This document shows, piece after piece, positions 29,547 through 39,176 of a stretch of 64,000 nucleotides of DNA. The stretch spans positions 1,014,891 through 1,078,890 of the forward strand of contig NZ_LMHU01000001.1 of NCBI RefSeq assembly GCF_001428505.1, read 5' to 3'. How positions within the stretch are numbered: position 1 is the first letter of the stretch; each line of letters begins with the position of its first letter. The notes below the pieces were generated by a model, which worked only from the letters and a program-made list of their open reading frames with translations, was not told the origin of the DNA and made no database searches. The stretch comes from Terrabacter sp. Root181 (lineage in GTDB: Bacteria; Actinomycetota; Actinomycetes; Actinomycetales; Dermatophilaceae). A program made the position numbers and the translations under genes.

Positions 29547-30113
29547 ATGTCGTCCGACGATCCGCTGAGCGGTCACGACTTCCGTGCGAGCCTTGACCGC
29601 GTGACGAGTCAAGATCCGCATTCGGTGCGCGTCGCCGGGGTCGCCCTGGACCTCGAGCGTCTGACGTACGCGACCATCGTCGTGATGGCCGTCCTGTCCG
29701 CCTACTCCGGCTGGTCCGAGCTGTCGTTCCCGGCAGCTGCCGTCGTCGTCGTCTCTCCCGTCGTGGCCGTGTGCCTGGCGCATGCGTTCTCGGAGCTGCT
29801 CCAGGAGCACGCAGCGGTGCAGCGCGGGCTCACGACCTCGGAATGGCTCGCGGTGGCGCGTCGGCAGGTGCATCTGCTGCTGGCAGCCGTGCCCCCGCTC
29901 GCCGTCCTGGCCATCGGTCGGGCGACATCTCTCAGGACCGCCGACACCCTTCCCGTCGTGGAGATCACGGGGATGCTGACCCTGGCCTTCCTGTCGGCGA
30001 TCGCGAGCAGGCGGGCCGGCCTCCGGGGACCGTGGCTGGTCGTCGGGGCGCTCGCCGGGGGCCTGGTCGGGCTCACGGTCATCGCTCTGCAGATCGTCCT
30101 GAAGCCGCACTAG
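29547..30113 (+). CDS. small multi-helix membrane protein, unknown
   Basis: 188 aa from ATG 29547 (GCAGG upstream is a weak ribosome site). A 40-residue polar start then five hydrophobic helices (about 48-65, 68-93, 112-130, 140-160, 165-187). No recognisable family motif. Its 3' end overlaps the convergent MMPL gene by 35 bases. Confidence 0.6.
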   Translation: MSSDDPLSGHDFRASLDRVTSQDPHSVRVAGVALDLERLTYATIVVMAVLSAYSGWSELSFPAAAVVVVSPVVAVCLAHAFSELLQEHAAVQRGLTTSEWLAVARRQVHLLLAAVPPLAVLAIGRATSLRTADTLPVVEITGMLTLAFLSAIASRRAGLRGPWLVVGALAGGLVGLTVIALQIVLKPH

Positions 30114-32391
30114 TCCGCGGTGCAGGAGACCCCTCGCCGTCCGCGTCCCCGTCGCCCTCGTCCGTGCCGGACGCCCCGCTCGACGCACCGCTCGACGCCC
30201 CGCTCGACGCCCCGCTCGACGCCCCGCTCGACGCCCGGCGGAGGCCGATGGGCCACCAGATGCGGTCGCCGAGGTCGTAGGAGACCGCCGGGACTAGCAG
30301 GCTGCGCACGACGAGCGTGTCGAGCAGGACGCCGAAGGCGACGATGAAGGCGATCTGCACGAGGAAGAGGATCGGGAGCACCGCGAGCGCCGAGAAGGTC
30401 GACGCGAGGACGATGCCGGCGCTCGTGATGACGCCGCCCGTCACCGCGAGCCCCACGAGGATGCCGGGACGGGTGCCGCGGGCGCGCGACTCCTCGCGGA
30501 CGCGTGTCATGAGGAAGATCGAGTAGTCGATCCCGAGGGCGACGAGGAAGACGAAGCCGTAGAGCGGTGTCGACGGGTCGGAGCCCGGGAAGCCGAACAC
30601 GTGGTTGAACGCGATGGCGGAGACGCCCATCGTCGCGGCGAAGGACAGGACGTTCGCGGCGACGAGGACGAGCGGGGCCACGATCGAGCGCAGCAGCAGC
30701 ATGAGCACGACGAAGATGACGGCGAGGATCGTCGGGATGATGACCTTGAGGTCGCGCTCGCTGGCGAGGCGCACGTCGAGGTTCGTCGCCGTGGTCCCGC
30801 CGACGAGGACGTCGGTGCCCACCCGGTCGAGGGACGACCGGAGCGTCTCGATGGTGTCCTCGGCCTCGACGCTGTCGGCGGCCGCGTCGAGCGTGGCCTG
30901 CACGATGACCTGGCCGTCGACGACCTTGGGGGGCTGGCCGGGCACGAGGCCCACCTGCGCGCTGCTGACGCCGTCGGTCGACTCGAGCACCGCGACCACG
31001 GCGTCGGCCTCGGCCTCGGGGACGGCGATCTGCACCGGCGAGCCCGACCCGGCGGGGAAGTGGCGTGCCAGCACCTCCTGCCCCGTGACGGAGTCGACCC
31101 TGGTGAGGAAGAGGTCGGACTGGGCGATTCCGCGGGCGTTGAGCGTCGGCAGGAACGCCGCACACGTCGCGAGGGCGAGGAACGTGACCACCCAGACGCG
31201 CCGCGGGTGGAGTCCGACCAGGCCGGCCACGCGGCCCCAGATGCCCCGGGTGCCGACCGCGTCTGCCCCGTGCACGTGGTCGACGTGGGGCACCTGCGGC
31301 CAGAAGATGCGCCGCCCGATGAGGAGCAGGACGGCGGGCAGGAAGGTCAGCGACGCGACGAAGGCGCCGACGATCCCGAGGGCGCCCACGGGTCCGAGCC
31401 CCTTGGTGCTGCCGAGGTCGGACAGGCGCAGGCACAGCAGTCCGAGGACGACGGTCGCGGCGCTCGCGGCGATCGGCTCGAGGGAGGCCCGCCACGCGAT
31501 CTTCATGGCCGCCCACGTCGACTCCTCGTCGTGCAGCTCCTCCTTGAACCGCGCGACGAGGAGCAGGGCGTAGTCCGTGGCGGCGCCGACGACGAGGATC
31601 GACAGGATGCCCTGGCTCTGGCCGCTCAGGCTGATAGAGCCGTTCTCGGCGAGGGGGAAGACGACGAGAGCCGCCAGCGAGAGGCCGAACATCGCGGTGA
31701 TGAGCACGGCGAAGGGCAGGATCGGGCTCCGGTAGACGATGAGCAGGATGAGGAAGACGACGCCGAGCGCGACGAGGAGCAGGATCCCGTCGATGCCGCT
31801 GAAGGCGATGATGAAGTCGGCGAAGAACCCACCGGCCCCCGTGACGTGCACGGTCAGTCCGGTCGAGCCCAACGTCGACGCGGCGGACTCGCGCAGGGCC
31901 TGGGCGACGGCATACAACGCGGTGTCACCGTCGATGGTGTCCTCGGCCTTGTCGGCGACGAACGGGACGGGGACGAGCGCGGCCTGCCGGTCCGGACTGG
32001 GGATCGCCGCCGTCGGGGGAGCCTGGAGGAACTGGCCGACGGTGCGCCCCGGCTCGGCGAGCTCGAGCCCGGGGATGCCGTCGACGTAGCGCTGGACGGC
32101 CGCGAGGTCGGCCGGGGTCAGTCCGCTCGGTCGCTCGACGACGACGAGGTAGGGGAGCGTCTGGGTGTCGGTGGTGCGGCCCACGAGCTTGCTCACCGAC
32201 GTCGACTCGGCCGACGGGGGAAGGAAGTTCGCGTTGTCGTTGGTGGCGACCTCGGAGAGGCGTCCCACCAGGGGGCCGCCGACCCCGCCGATGGCGAGCC
32301 AGGCCAGCACGGCCAGGGCGGCGACCCACCGCACGGCGGCGCGGCCCTTCGGTCTCGTCGACCCGTGCCTGCCCCCGGATGCGTCGCTCAT
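30079..32391 (-). CDS. MMPL/RND family transporter
   Basis: 770 aa from ATG 32391. Two RND half-repeats: TM1 (about 20-38), a large extracytoplasmic loop (40-195), five or six helices with the MMPL core GQSQGILSILVVGAATDYALLL, then a second TM, loop and helix block with ALGIDYSIFLMTRVREE. Asp-Tyr pairs in the two core helices are the proton-relay residues known in MmpL proteins. Such pumps export lipids, siderophores or other hydrophobic molecules. The C-terminus has a (Gly-Ala-Ser-Ser) repeat from a 12-base DNA repeat and an acidic tail. Cargo unknown. Confidence 0.9.
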   Translation of the reverse strand: MSDASGGRHGSTRPKGRAAVRWVAALAVLAWLAIGGVGGPLVGRLSEVATNDNANFLPPSAESTSVSKLVGRTTDTQTLPYLVVVERPSGLTPADLAAVQRYVDGIPGLELAEPGRTVGQFLQAPPTAAIPSPDRQAALVPVPFVADKAEDTIDGDTALYAVAQALRESAASTLGSTGLTVHVTGAGGFFADFIIAFSGIDGILLLVALGVVFLILLIVYRSPILPFAVLITAMFGLSLAALVVFPLAENGSISLSGQSQGILSILVVGAATDYALLLVARFKEELHDEESTWAAMKIAWRASLEPIAASAATVVLGLLCLRLSDLGSTKGLGPVGALGIVGAFVASLTFLPAVLLLIGRRIFWPQVPHVDHVHGADAVGTRGIWGRVAGLVGLHPRRVWVVTFLALATCAAFLPTLNARGIAQSDLFLTRVDSVTGQEVLARHFPAGSGSPVQIAVPEAEADAVVAVLESTDGVSSAQVGLVPGQPPKVVDGQVIVQATLDAAADSVEAEDTIETLRSSLDRVGTDVLVGGTTATNLDVRLASERDLKVIIPTILAVIFVVLMLLLRSIVAPLVLVAANVLSFAATMGVSAIAFNHVFGFPGSDPSTPLYGFVFLVALGIDYSIFLMTRVREESRARGTRPGILVGLAVTGGVITSAGIVLASTFSALAVLPILFLVQIAFIVAFGVLLDTLVVRSLLVPAVSYDLGDRIWWPIGLRRASSGASSGASSGASSGASSGASGTDEGDGDADGEGSPAPRTSAASGRSAER
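30171..30230. repeat. 12-base tandem repeat, five units
   Basis: Five head-to-tail copies of ACGCCCCGCTCG (second unit has one change) in the MMPL 3' end, coding GASS repeats. In-frame unit length means copy changes alter only tail length. Confidence 0.9.
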
Positions 32392-32446
32392 GGACACATC
32401 ATGGAGCAGGCCGGGACCGCAAGGTTGGACAGCCGGTGGAGCCGGG

Positions 32447-33196
32447 TCACTCGGGGACGTCGGCGCCCGTCGGGTCGACGTCGGACTTCGAGACGGCCGT
32501 CTCGAAGAACGGGGAGGCGAGGGCCGCGATGGCACCACCGATGAGCGGCGCGACGATGAACATCCACACGTGGGCGAGCGGCTCGCCACCGTAGAGCAGG
32601 GCCGGGCCGATGGACCGTGCCGGGTTGACCGAGGTGCCGTCGAGCGGGATGCCGACGATGTGGATCACGGTGAGCACGAGGCCGATCGCGAGTCCGGCGA
32701 AGCCCGGCGCCGCGGCCCGGCTGGTCACGAGGAGCACGACGAAGACGAGCAGGAAGGTGAGGACCACCTCGAGCACGAAGGTGCCACCCGCCGTGATGGT
32801 CAGGCCCCAGTTGTTGGTCCCGAGGGCGCCGGTCTCGTCCTTGACGCCGCCGAAGCTCGAGACCATGAGCTTGAGCAGGGCCGCGCCGAGGATCGCGCCG
32901 ACGAGCTGGGCGATCCAGTAGTAGACGGCCTCGGTCGTCGTGATGCCCTTGCGCATGAGGACACCCAGGGTCACGGCCGGGTTGACGTGGCAGCCCGAGA
33001 CGGGGCCGATGGCGTAGGCGAGGGCGAGCAGGACGAAGCCGAAGCTCAGCGCGACGGCGAGCCTGCTCATCGTCTCGAGGCCGACGACGGCGGCGCCGAC
33101 GGCGAAGAACACGAGGATGAACGTCCCGACGGCCTCGGCCACGGCTTTGCGTGTGAGGTCGGGCGTCGGGCCGGCGACGGTGCTGGAGTCGGGCAT
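32447..33196 (-). CDS. aquaporin, AqpZ-like
   Basis: 249 aa from ATG 33196 preceded by AAGGACT. MIP family with six helices and two NPA boxes: HVNPAVTLG (72-74) and SVNPARSIG (191-193). Selectivity-filter positions line up with AqpZ: His179 in VIHIVG, Thr188 and Arg194, favouring water over glycerol. A longer extracytoplasmic loop (GGVKDETGALGTNNWG) is present. The gene stands alone; promoter probably within 33197-33327. Confidence 0.92.
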   Translation of the reverse strand: MPDSSTVAGPTPDLTRKAVAEAVGTFILVFFAVGAAVVGLETMSRLAVALSFGFVLLALAYAIGPVSGCHVNPAVTLGVLMRKGITTTEAVYYWIAQLVGAILGAALLKLMVSSFGGVKDETGALGTNNWGLTITAGGTFVLEVVLTFLLVFVVLLVTSRAAAPGFAGLAIGLVLTVIHIVGIPLDGTSVNPARSIGPALLYGGEPLAHVWMFIVAPLIGGAIAALASPFFETAVSKSDVDPTGADVPE

Positions 33197-33327
33197 GAGA
33201 GTCCTTCCGTAGCAGGGCGAGCGGGCCCGATCCCCCGGGACGCTCATGCTCAGAGTAGGGGTGAGGTGGTGCCGAGCGCAGTCATCTGTGCGCCGTTTCC
33301 CTGTGCGGCCCTGCACCGACCGACATC

Positions 33328-34908
33328 ATGGGCGGCGTGAACCGATACCTGGCCGTGGCCCGGTCGACCCTGACGGGCCGGTGGGTCGGGCGTCGCTCGG
33401 CCTCCTCGCCACGGCTGCGCCCGCTCGACCTGTCGCCGTTCGAGGACGCGCTTCGCGACTTCGAGGACGACCGTGTCGAGCGCGTCGCCACGCTCGTGCG
33501 CGACGCGTCGATCGTCCAGCTGAGCCGCCTCATGGACTCGGGCCGCCTGACCTCGCAGGACCTCACTCTCCTGTGCCTCAGTCGGATTCGCGCACAGGAC
33601 GAGACCCTGAGGTCGCTGCTCGAGCTCAACCCGCACGCCCTCGTCGAGGCCGCATCGGCTGACGAGCGGCGCCGGGCGGGGGCGTCGCCGTCCCCGCTCT
33701 GCGGCATACCGCTGACCCTCAAGGACAACATCGAGACCGCGCCACCTCTGCACACCACCGCGGGCTCCGTGCTGCTCGCCGACCACCTGGCCGACCACGA
33801 CGCGCCGCTCGTGGCCCGGCTGCGCGATGCCGGCGCCGTCATCCTCGGGAAGGCCAACCTGTCCGAGCTCGCCGGCGCGATGTCGTCGCGGGCGGGGTTC
33901 AGCGCCGTCGGCGGTCAGGCGATGAATCCCTTTGGGGCGCAGTTCTCCCCAGGCGGGTCGAGCAGTGGTTCGGCGGTCGGGGTCGCGGCAGGGCTCTGCA
34001 TCGCGAGCATCGGCACCGAGACGTCCGGGTCGCTCCTCGCCCCGGTGGCCTTCAGCGGGGTCGTCGCGATGAAGCCGAGCCGCGGGGTCGTCCCCACCGA
34101 CGGCATCGTGCCGCTCGTGCACACTCAGGACTCGGCCGGGCCCGTCGCAAGGTCGGTCGCCGACGCGGCCGCCGTGCTCGAGGTCATCGCGAGGCACCCG
34201 GTGCGCACCGACCTCGCCGACGACGCGCTCGAAGGAGTGCGCGTCGGCGTCCTCCGAGCCGACGTGCTGTCGCAGCAGTCGCCCTTCGAGGACACCTCGG
34301 AGAACGCCGCGGTGCTCGGGCGCGTCGTCGAGGGCCTGACCCGCGCCGGGGCCGATGCGGCAGACGTCCTGCTCGGCCTGCGCGCCGACTCGCTGGACGA
34401 GTACGAGAAGGGATTCGTCGGGGTCGTGCTCGGTGGCCTGTGCCACGACACGCTGCCCTACCTCGCCGCGGCCACCGGGGCCCGCGGCGACGGTGTCCGC
34501 GTGACGACGGCTGCCGACCTCCTCGCGTGGAACCTCGCCGACCCCCGACGACGTATGCCGTCCGGCCAGGGCGTCCTGGACCTCGCCGTCCTGCGTGGCG
34601 CTGACGCCGACGCCTATGCCGAAGCCGCGCTCGGCTTCCGTGACCGCGCGGCCGCCCTCCTCGCCGAGACCTTCGACGGCACGCGCACCGAGCTGCTCGT
34701 GAGCCTCTCGAACCGGCACTCCTCCGTCTACGCGACCGCCGGCTTCCCGGCGGTCACCGTCCCGGCCGGCATGCGCAGCAACGGGATGCCGGTCGGCGCC
34801 ACGTTCATCGGTCGCCCCGGTGAGGACGGCCGACTGCTGTCGATGGCCCACGCGTTCGAGCGAGTCACGCGGCTGCGTCGTGAACCGATCGGGGCAGGTC
34901 GCGGCTAG
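33328..34908 (+). CDS. amidase signature family enzyme
   Basis: 526 aa. Amidase-signature hydrolase with Lys132 in LTLKDNIE, the Gly/Ser loop SPGGSSSGSA (208-216) and the nucleophile-bearing segment GTETSGSLLAP (229-239), giving the Ser-cisSer-Lys triad; here the usual Gly-Gly-Ser is Ser-Gly-Ser. An N-terminal extension of about 55 residues precedes the fold. Substrate unknown; it has no Gat neighbours and is not a tRNA amidotransferase subunit. No good SD at ATG 33328; GTG at 33337 is an alternative start. Confidence 0.85.
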   Translation: MGGVNRYLAVARSTLTGRWVGRRSASSPRLRPLDLSPFEDALRDFEDDRVERVATLVRDASIVQLSRLMDSGRLTSQDLTLLCLSRIRAQDETLRSLLELNPHALVEAASADERRRAGASPSPLCGIPLTLKDNIETAPPLHTTAGSVLLADHLADHDAPLVARLRDAGAVILGKANLSELAGAMSSRAGFSAVGGQAMNPFGAQFSPGGSSSGSAVGVAAGLCIASIGTETSGSLLAPVAFSGVVAMKPSRGVVPTDGIVPLVHTQDSAGPVARSVADAAAVLEVIARHPVRTDLADDALEGVRVGVLRADVLSQQSPFEDTSENAAVLGRVVEGLTRAGADAADVLLGLRADSLDEYEKGFVGVVLGGLCHDTLPYLAAATGARGDGVRVTTAADLLAWNLADPRRRMPSGQGVLDLAVLRGADADAYAEAALGFRDRAAALLAETFDGTRTELLVSLSNRHSSVYATAGFPAVTVPAGMRSNGMPVGATFIGRPGEDGRLLSMAHAFERVTRLRREPIGAGRG

Positions 34909-35020
34909 CCGGCCGATCGGGCGCTCCTGCCGAGCTCGTGGTTTCCGTGGTGCGCCGACGGTTCGGGGAGGAGACTCATCTGGGGGACCACAGGGACTCA
35001 CAGCGCGATGGGGGACTCGC

Positions 35021-37633
35021 ATGGGCGGGTTCGAAGAGGCGGGCGTTCAGCCGGTCGAGGTCGTCCACGATCTCGCCGACCGACTTGCGACGACGCAGGA
35101 GCAGCTGCGTGCCACGAGCGACATCCTCAAGGTCCTCACCGCCTCGACGACCGGCGGCGCCGCCAGTCGCGACGAGGTCTTCGACGCCGTCGTCGACAGC
35201 GCACGGCGTCTCCTCGGGGCGCAGGTGGCCCAGATCTACCTCGTCCAGGGTGACTCCTACGTGCTCGCGCGTTCGAGCGGGCTGACGCCCGAGTTCGTCG
35301 ACTTCGTCTCGCAGCACCCGATCGCCCGCGACCGGGCGACGCTGGTCGGGCGCGTCACCATCGACCGGACCGTGCACCAGATCGACGACGTCCTCGCCGA
35401 CCCGGACTACCGCCGCACCGACTTCCAACGGGTCGGCGGCTACCGGACGATGATGGGCGCTCCGATGGTGGTCGGCGACCAGGTCGTCGGCGCCATCAAC
35501 GTCTGGCGCACCGAGGTCGCGCCCTTCGACGAGGCCGCTCAGGAGCTCCTGTCGACCTTCGCGGAGCAGGCAGCCCTCGCGCTCCGGCACGTCGAGCTCT
35601 TCTCCGCGCTCGAGAGCCGCTCGGCCGAGCTGGGCCGCAAGGTCGACCAGCTCGAGGCGCTCGCCGAGGTCGGCGAGGCGATCAGCTCGACGCTCGTCGC
35701 GGACGAGGTCCTGACCACGATCGTCACCCACGCCGTGGAGCTCTCGGACACCGACGGCGGGTCGCTCATGGAGTTCGACGAGGCGACCGGACTCTTCCGG
35801 GTGCGCACGGCCTACGGCACGAGCGCCGACGTCATCGACGCGCTGCGTGGCGCGGAGATCCACATCGACCGGACGTGGGTGGGCCGGGCGGCCAGCACCC
35901 GCGAGGTCCTCCAGATCCCCGATCTCGACGCCGAGCCCGGCCCGCTCGACCCCCACCTGGCCGTGCTGCACGGGTCGGGCTGGCGCTCGCTCGTCGCCAT
36001 CCCGCTCGTGCGTCCCGACCGGGTCGTCGGGGCACTCGTCGTGCGTCGCAAGTCGACCGGGTCGTTCAGCGACGAGACGTGCGACCTGCTCACCGCCTTC
36101 GCGAGCCAGTCGGCCGTCGCGCTCACCAACGCCCGTCTCTACCAGCAGCTCGAGCAGCAGAGCGTCGCCCTCGCCGAGGCCAGCCGCCACAAGTCGGAGT
36201 TCCTCGCGAGCATGTCGCACGAGCTGCGGACGCCCCTCAACGCCGTCATCGGCTTCTCCGAGGTGCTCCTGGAGCGGATGTTCGGCGACCTCAACGAACG
36301 GCAGGAGGACTACCTCGAGGACATCCACTCCGCCGGTCGCCACCTGCTCGCCCTGCTCGGCGACATCCTCGACCTGTCGAAGATCGAGGCCGGACGCATG
36401 GAGCTCGACCTCACGACCTTTCCCATCGACGACATCCTCGTCCAGGCGCTGTCGCTCGTGCGCGAGCGCGCCGCACTGCACGGCATACGGCTGACGCTGG
36501 AGGCGGCCGCCGGCCTCGGACTCGTCACGGCCGACGAGCTGCGGCTCAAGCAGGTGCTGCTCAACCTGCTGAGCAACGCGGTCAAGTTCACCCCGGACGG
36601 CGGCAGCATCGTCGTCCGGGCCTGGCGCGACGCGGAGGAGGTCGACGTCACGGTCACGGACACGGGCATCGGCATCGCGCCCGCGGACCAGGAGCGCATC
36701 TTCGACTCGTTCCAGCAGGGTGAGCGGTCGGCGTCGTCGAGCGAGGGCACGGGGCTCACCAGCACCCCGGGCGACGGGAGCACCTTCGGGATCTCGGTCC
36801 CGCAGCCCGACGCCGACCGTGCGGCGGGCGGCGAGGTGTGGATGGTCGACGACGGCTCCCTCACCGGCCCGACCGTCGTCGTCATCGAGGACGACCCCCG
36901 CTCGGCCGAGCTCGTCGAGCTGCACCTGCGCGCAGCCGGCCTCCGCGCCGTCGGTGCGTCCACGGGCGAGCAGGGACTCGACCTCGTCCGGGCCCAGGAC
37001 CCGGTCGCGGTCGTCCTCGACATCCACCTGCCCGGGATGGACGGGTGGGAGGTCCTGACGGCGCTCAAGAGCGACCCGACGACGGCTGACGTGCCCGTCG
37101 TCGTCGTCAGCGTCGAGCCGGAGCGAGGTCGTGGCTTCGCTCTCGGAGCGACGGAGTACCTCGTCAAGCCGGTGAGCGGCGAGCACCTCCTCGCGGCCGT
37201 GACCCGGTTGCTGCCACCGCCGCGCGCCGACGAGCAGACTCCCCGGCTCAGTGTCGTCGTCGTCGACGACGACCCCCTCGCCCTCAAGCTCGTGCGCAGC
37301 ACGCTCGAGCCGCTCGGCTGGGAGGTGCACACGTGCGCGGGCGGCCAGCAGGCGGCGGACCTCGTCCGTGCCGTCGCCCCGTCGGTCGTCGTCATCGACC
37401 TGCTCATGCCCCACGTCGACGGCTTCGCCGTCATCGACGAGCTGCGGCCGCACCGCGACTCCGACGGGCCCCCCATCGTCGTCCTGACCGCGAAGTCCCT
37501 GACGCCGCAAGACCGCTCACGCCTCGAGGGGCGCATCGCGTTCGTCGCGGAGAAGGCCGGCATCGACCTCCCGGGTCTCGCGCGCCGCCTGGCGACCGTC
37601 GCGGCGGAGCACACGGGGGAGGGGCAGCCGTGA
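35021..37633 (+). CDS. GAF-GAF hybrid histidine kinase with two receivers
   Basis: 870 aa, soluble, from ATG 35021. Order: N-terminal coil, GAF 1 (about 35-195), GAF 2 (215-375), HisKA with His400 in SMSHELRTPLNAV, HATPase_c (N box LLNLLSNAVKFTPDGG, G1 box DTGIGIA), receiver 1 (Asp667 in LDIHLPGMDG) and receiver 2 (Asp793 in IDLLMPHVDG). After GTGL at 36746-36757 the sequence jumps straight to TSTPGDGSTF; the usual helix after the G2 box (GLGLAL...VELHGG) is missing, an apparent in-frame loss of about 20 residues that should impair ATP binding. It overlaps the next gene by 4 bases. No DNA-binding output domain. Confidence 0.9.
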   Translation: MGGFEEAGVQPVEVVHDLADRLATTQEQLRATSDILKVLTASTTGGAASRDEVFDAVVDSARRLLGAQVAQIYLVQGDSYVLARSSGLTPEFVDFVSQHPIARDRATLVGRVTIDRTVHQIDDVLADPDYRRTDFQRVGGYRTMMGAPMVVGDQVVGAINVWRTEVAPFDEAAQELLSTFAEQAALALRHVELFSALESRSAELGRKVDQLEALAEVGEAISSTLVADEVLTTIVTHAVELSDTDGGSLMEFDEATGLFRVRTAYGTSADVIDALRGAEIHIDRTWVGRAASTREVLQIPDLDAEPGPLDPHLAVLHGSGWRSLVAIPLVRPDRVVGALVVRRKSTGSFSDETCDLLTAFASQSAVALTNARLYQQLEQQSVALAEASRHKSEFLASMSHELRTPLNAVIGFSEVLLERMFGDLNERQEDYLEDIHSAGRHLLALLGDILDLSKIEAGRMELDLTTFPIDDILVQALSLVRERAALHGIRLTLEAAAGLGLVTADELRLKQVLLNLLSNAVKFTPDGGSIVVRAWRDAEEVDVTVTDTGIGIAPADQERIFDSFQQGERSASSSEGTGLTSTPGDGSTFGISVPQPDADRAAGGEVWMVDDGSLTGPTVVVIEDDPRSAELVELHLRAAGLRAVGASTGEQGLDLVRAQDPVAVVLDIHLPGMDGWEVLTALKSDPTTADVPVVVVSVEPERGRGFALGATEYLVKPVSGEHLLAAVTRLLPPPRADEQTPRLSVVVVDDDPLALKLVRSTLEPLGWEVHTCAGGQQAADLVRAVAPSVVVIDLLMPHVDGFAVIDELRPHRDSDGPPIVVLTAKSLTPQDRSRLEGRIAFVAEKAGIDLPGLARRLATVAAEHTGEGQP

Positions 37634-38022
37634 GCGACCTCCCCGTCGTGCTCCTCGTCGAGGACAACCCCCGCAACCTCAAGCTGGCGCGGGACGTGCT
37701 GGAGTATGCCGGCTTCTGCGTCGTCGTCGCGACCACCGGTGAGGAGGCGGTCGAGCAGGCGAGGGCGACCCTGCCCGACGTCATCCTCATGGACCTCCAG
37801 CTCCCCGGGATCGACGGCTTCGCCGCTCTCGAGCTGATCCGTGACCACGAGCCGACGGCCCACATCCCGATCGTCGCGCTGACGGCGTTCGCCATGCACC
37901 GCGACCGCGAGCGGGCTCTCGGCTCGGGCTTCGCGGGCTACCTCGAGAAGCCGATCAGCGTCCGTGAGTTCCCGGCCCAGGTGCGCCGCCACCTGCCCCG
38001 ACGAGACGCGCCGAGCCCATGA
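37630..38022 (+). CDS. single-domain response regulator
   Basis: 130 aa, GTG overlapping the kinase stop (GTGA). One receiver domain: acidic pair VEDN near residue 10, phospho-acceptor Asp55 in LMDLQLPGIDG, switch Thr in ALTAF, Lys in EKPIS. The EDNPRNLKLARDVLEYAG start resembles DivK/CheY-like receivers working in phosphorelays. With no output domain it probably shuttles phosphate between the hybrid kinase and the receiver-cyclase. Confidence 0.92.
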   Translation: MSDLPVVLLVEDNPRNLKLARDVLEYAGFCVVVATTGEEAVEQARATLPDVILMDLQLPGIDGFAALELIRDHEPTAHIPIVALTAFAMHRDRERALGSGFAGYLEKPISVREFPAQVRRHLPRRDAPSP

Positions 38023-39176
38023 TGCCGGTCCCTGCAGCCACGGTCCCCTCGCTCGCCGGCGTGCGGGTCCTCGTCGTCGACGACCTCGAGCAGAACCGCA
38101 AGCTCATGCACGCCGTCCTCGAGCCGCGGGGGTTCCTCGTGCGCTCTGAGGCGTCGGGCGCCGCCGCGCTCGAGGCGCTCGCCGAGTGCGAGATCGACGT
38201 CGTCCTGCTCGACGTGCTGATGCCCGTCATGGACGGCTACGAGACGTGCGAGCGCATCAAGGCCGACCCTCGCACCGCGATGCTGCCCGTCGTCATGGTC
38301 ACGGCCAGCGGGACCCAGCAGCGGCTGCGGGCCCTCGAGGCGGGGGCCGACGACTTCATCACCAAGCCGTTCGACCAGGCCGAGCTGATGGCTCGTGTCC
38401 GGTCCCTGGCGCGGGTCAAGCGGCTGCACGACACGGTGCTCGAGCAGACCGTCGCGCTGGAGCGCTGGAACGCCGAGCTCGAGAGCCGGGTCGCCGAGCA
38501 GGTCGACGACCTCGACCGGCTGGGCCGCCTGCGCCGCTTCCTGTCGCCCCAGATCGCGGGACTCATCGTCGAGTCCGGTGACGAGTCCTTCCTCGAGAGC
38601 CACCGACGCGACATCACGACCGTCTTCACCGACCTCCGCGGCTTCACCGCGTTCGCCGAGACCGCCGAGCCCGAGGAGACCATGTCGGTGCTGCGCGACT
38701 ACCACGGCGCCCTCGGGGAGCTCGTCTTCGCGTACGAGGGCACGCTGGAGCACTTCGCCGGCGACGGGCTCATGGTGTTCTTCAACGACCCGCCGCCGTG
38801 TCCCGACGCGCCCGAGCGGGCGGTGCGGATGGCGCTCGACATGCGTGACCGCGTCGACGAGCTCGCCTCCCGGTGGTCCCGGCAGGGGCACGACCTCGGC
38901 TTCGGGATCGGCATCGCGCAGGGCTACGCGACGCTGGGCCGCGTCGGCTTCGAGGGCCGCTGGGACTACGCGGCGATCGGGACCGTCACCAACGTCGCGG
39001 CGCGCCTGTGCGCCACCGCGGCAGCCCGGCAGATCCTCATCAGCCCCCGCGTGCGCGCCGGCCTCGACGAGCGCTTCGAGACGCGCTCGCTCGGGCCGGT
39101 GGAGCTGCGCGGCATCTCGCGGCCCCTCGAGGTCCACGAGGTCATCGGCACCACCGACCGGGAGGACGACCCATGA
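38019..39176 (+). CDS. receiver-class III adenylate/guanylate cyclase
   Basis: 385 aa, ATG overlapping the previous stop by 4 bases. Receiver (14-130) with Asp65 in LLDVLMPVMDG; coiled-coil linker (about 136-172); class III cyclase domain (195-370). Metal-binding Asp205 (VFTDLRGF) and Asp249 (AGDGLMVF) and transition-state Asn325 and Arg329 (TNVAARL) are all present, so it should be active. After AIG the sequence reads TVTNVAARL where many cyclases have DTVN, so base choice (ATP or GTP) cannot be settled. Phosphorylation-controlled cyclic nucleotide production is the expected output of the cassette. Confidence 0.92.
   Translation: MMPVPAATVPSLAGVRVLVVDDLEQNRKLMHAVLEPRGFLVRSEASGAAALEALAECEIDVVLLDVLMPVMDGYETCERIKADPRTAMLPVVMVTASGTQQRLRALEAGADDFITKPFDQAELMARVRSLARVKRLHDTVLEQTVALERWNAELESRVAEQVDDLDRLGRLRRFLSPQIAGLIVESGDESFLESHRRDITTVFTDLRGFTAFAETAEPEETMSVLRDYHGALGELVFAYEGTLEHFAGDGLMVFFNDPPPCPDAPERAVRMALDMRDRVDELASRWSRQGHDLGFGIGIAQGYATLGRVGFEGRWDYAAIGTVTNVAARLCATAAARQILISPRVRAGLDERFETRSLGPVELRGISRPLEVHEVIGTTDREDDP

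Noticed and set aside
35021-37633. Frameshift in the hybrid kinase
   Set aside because: The frame is continuous through both receivers; the anomaly is an in-frame loss.
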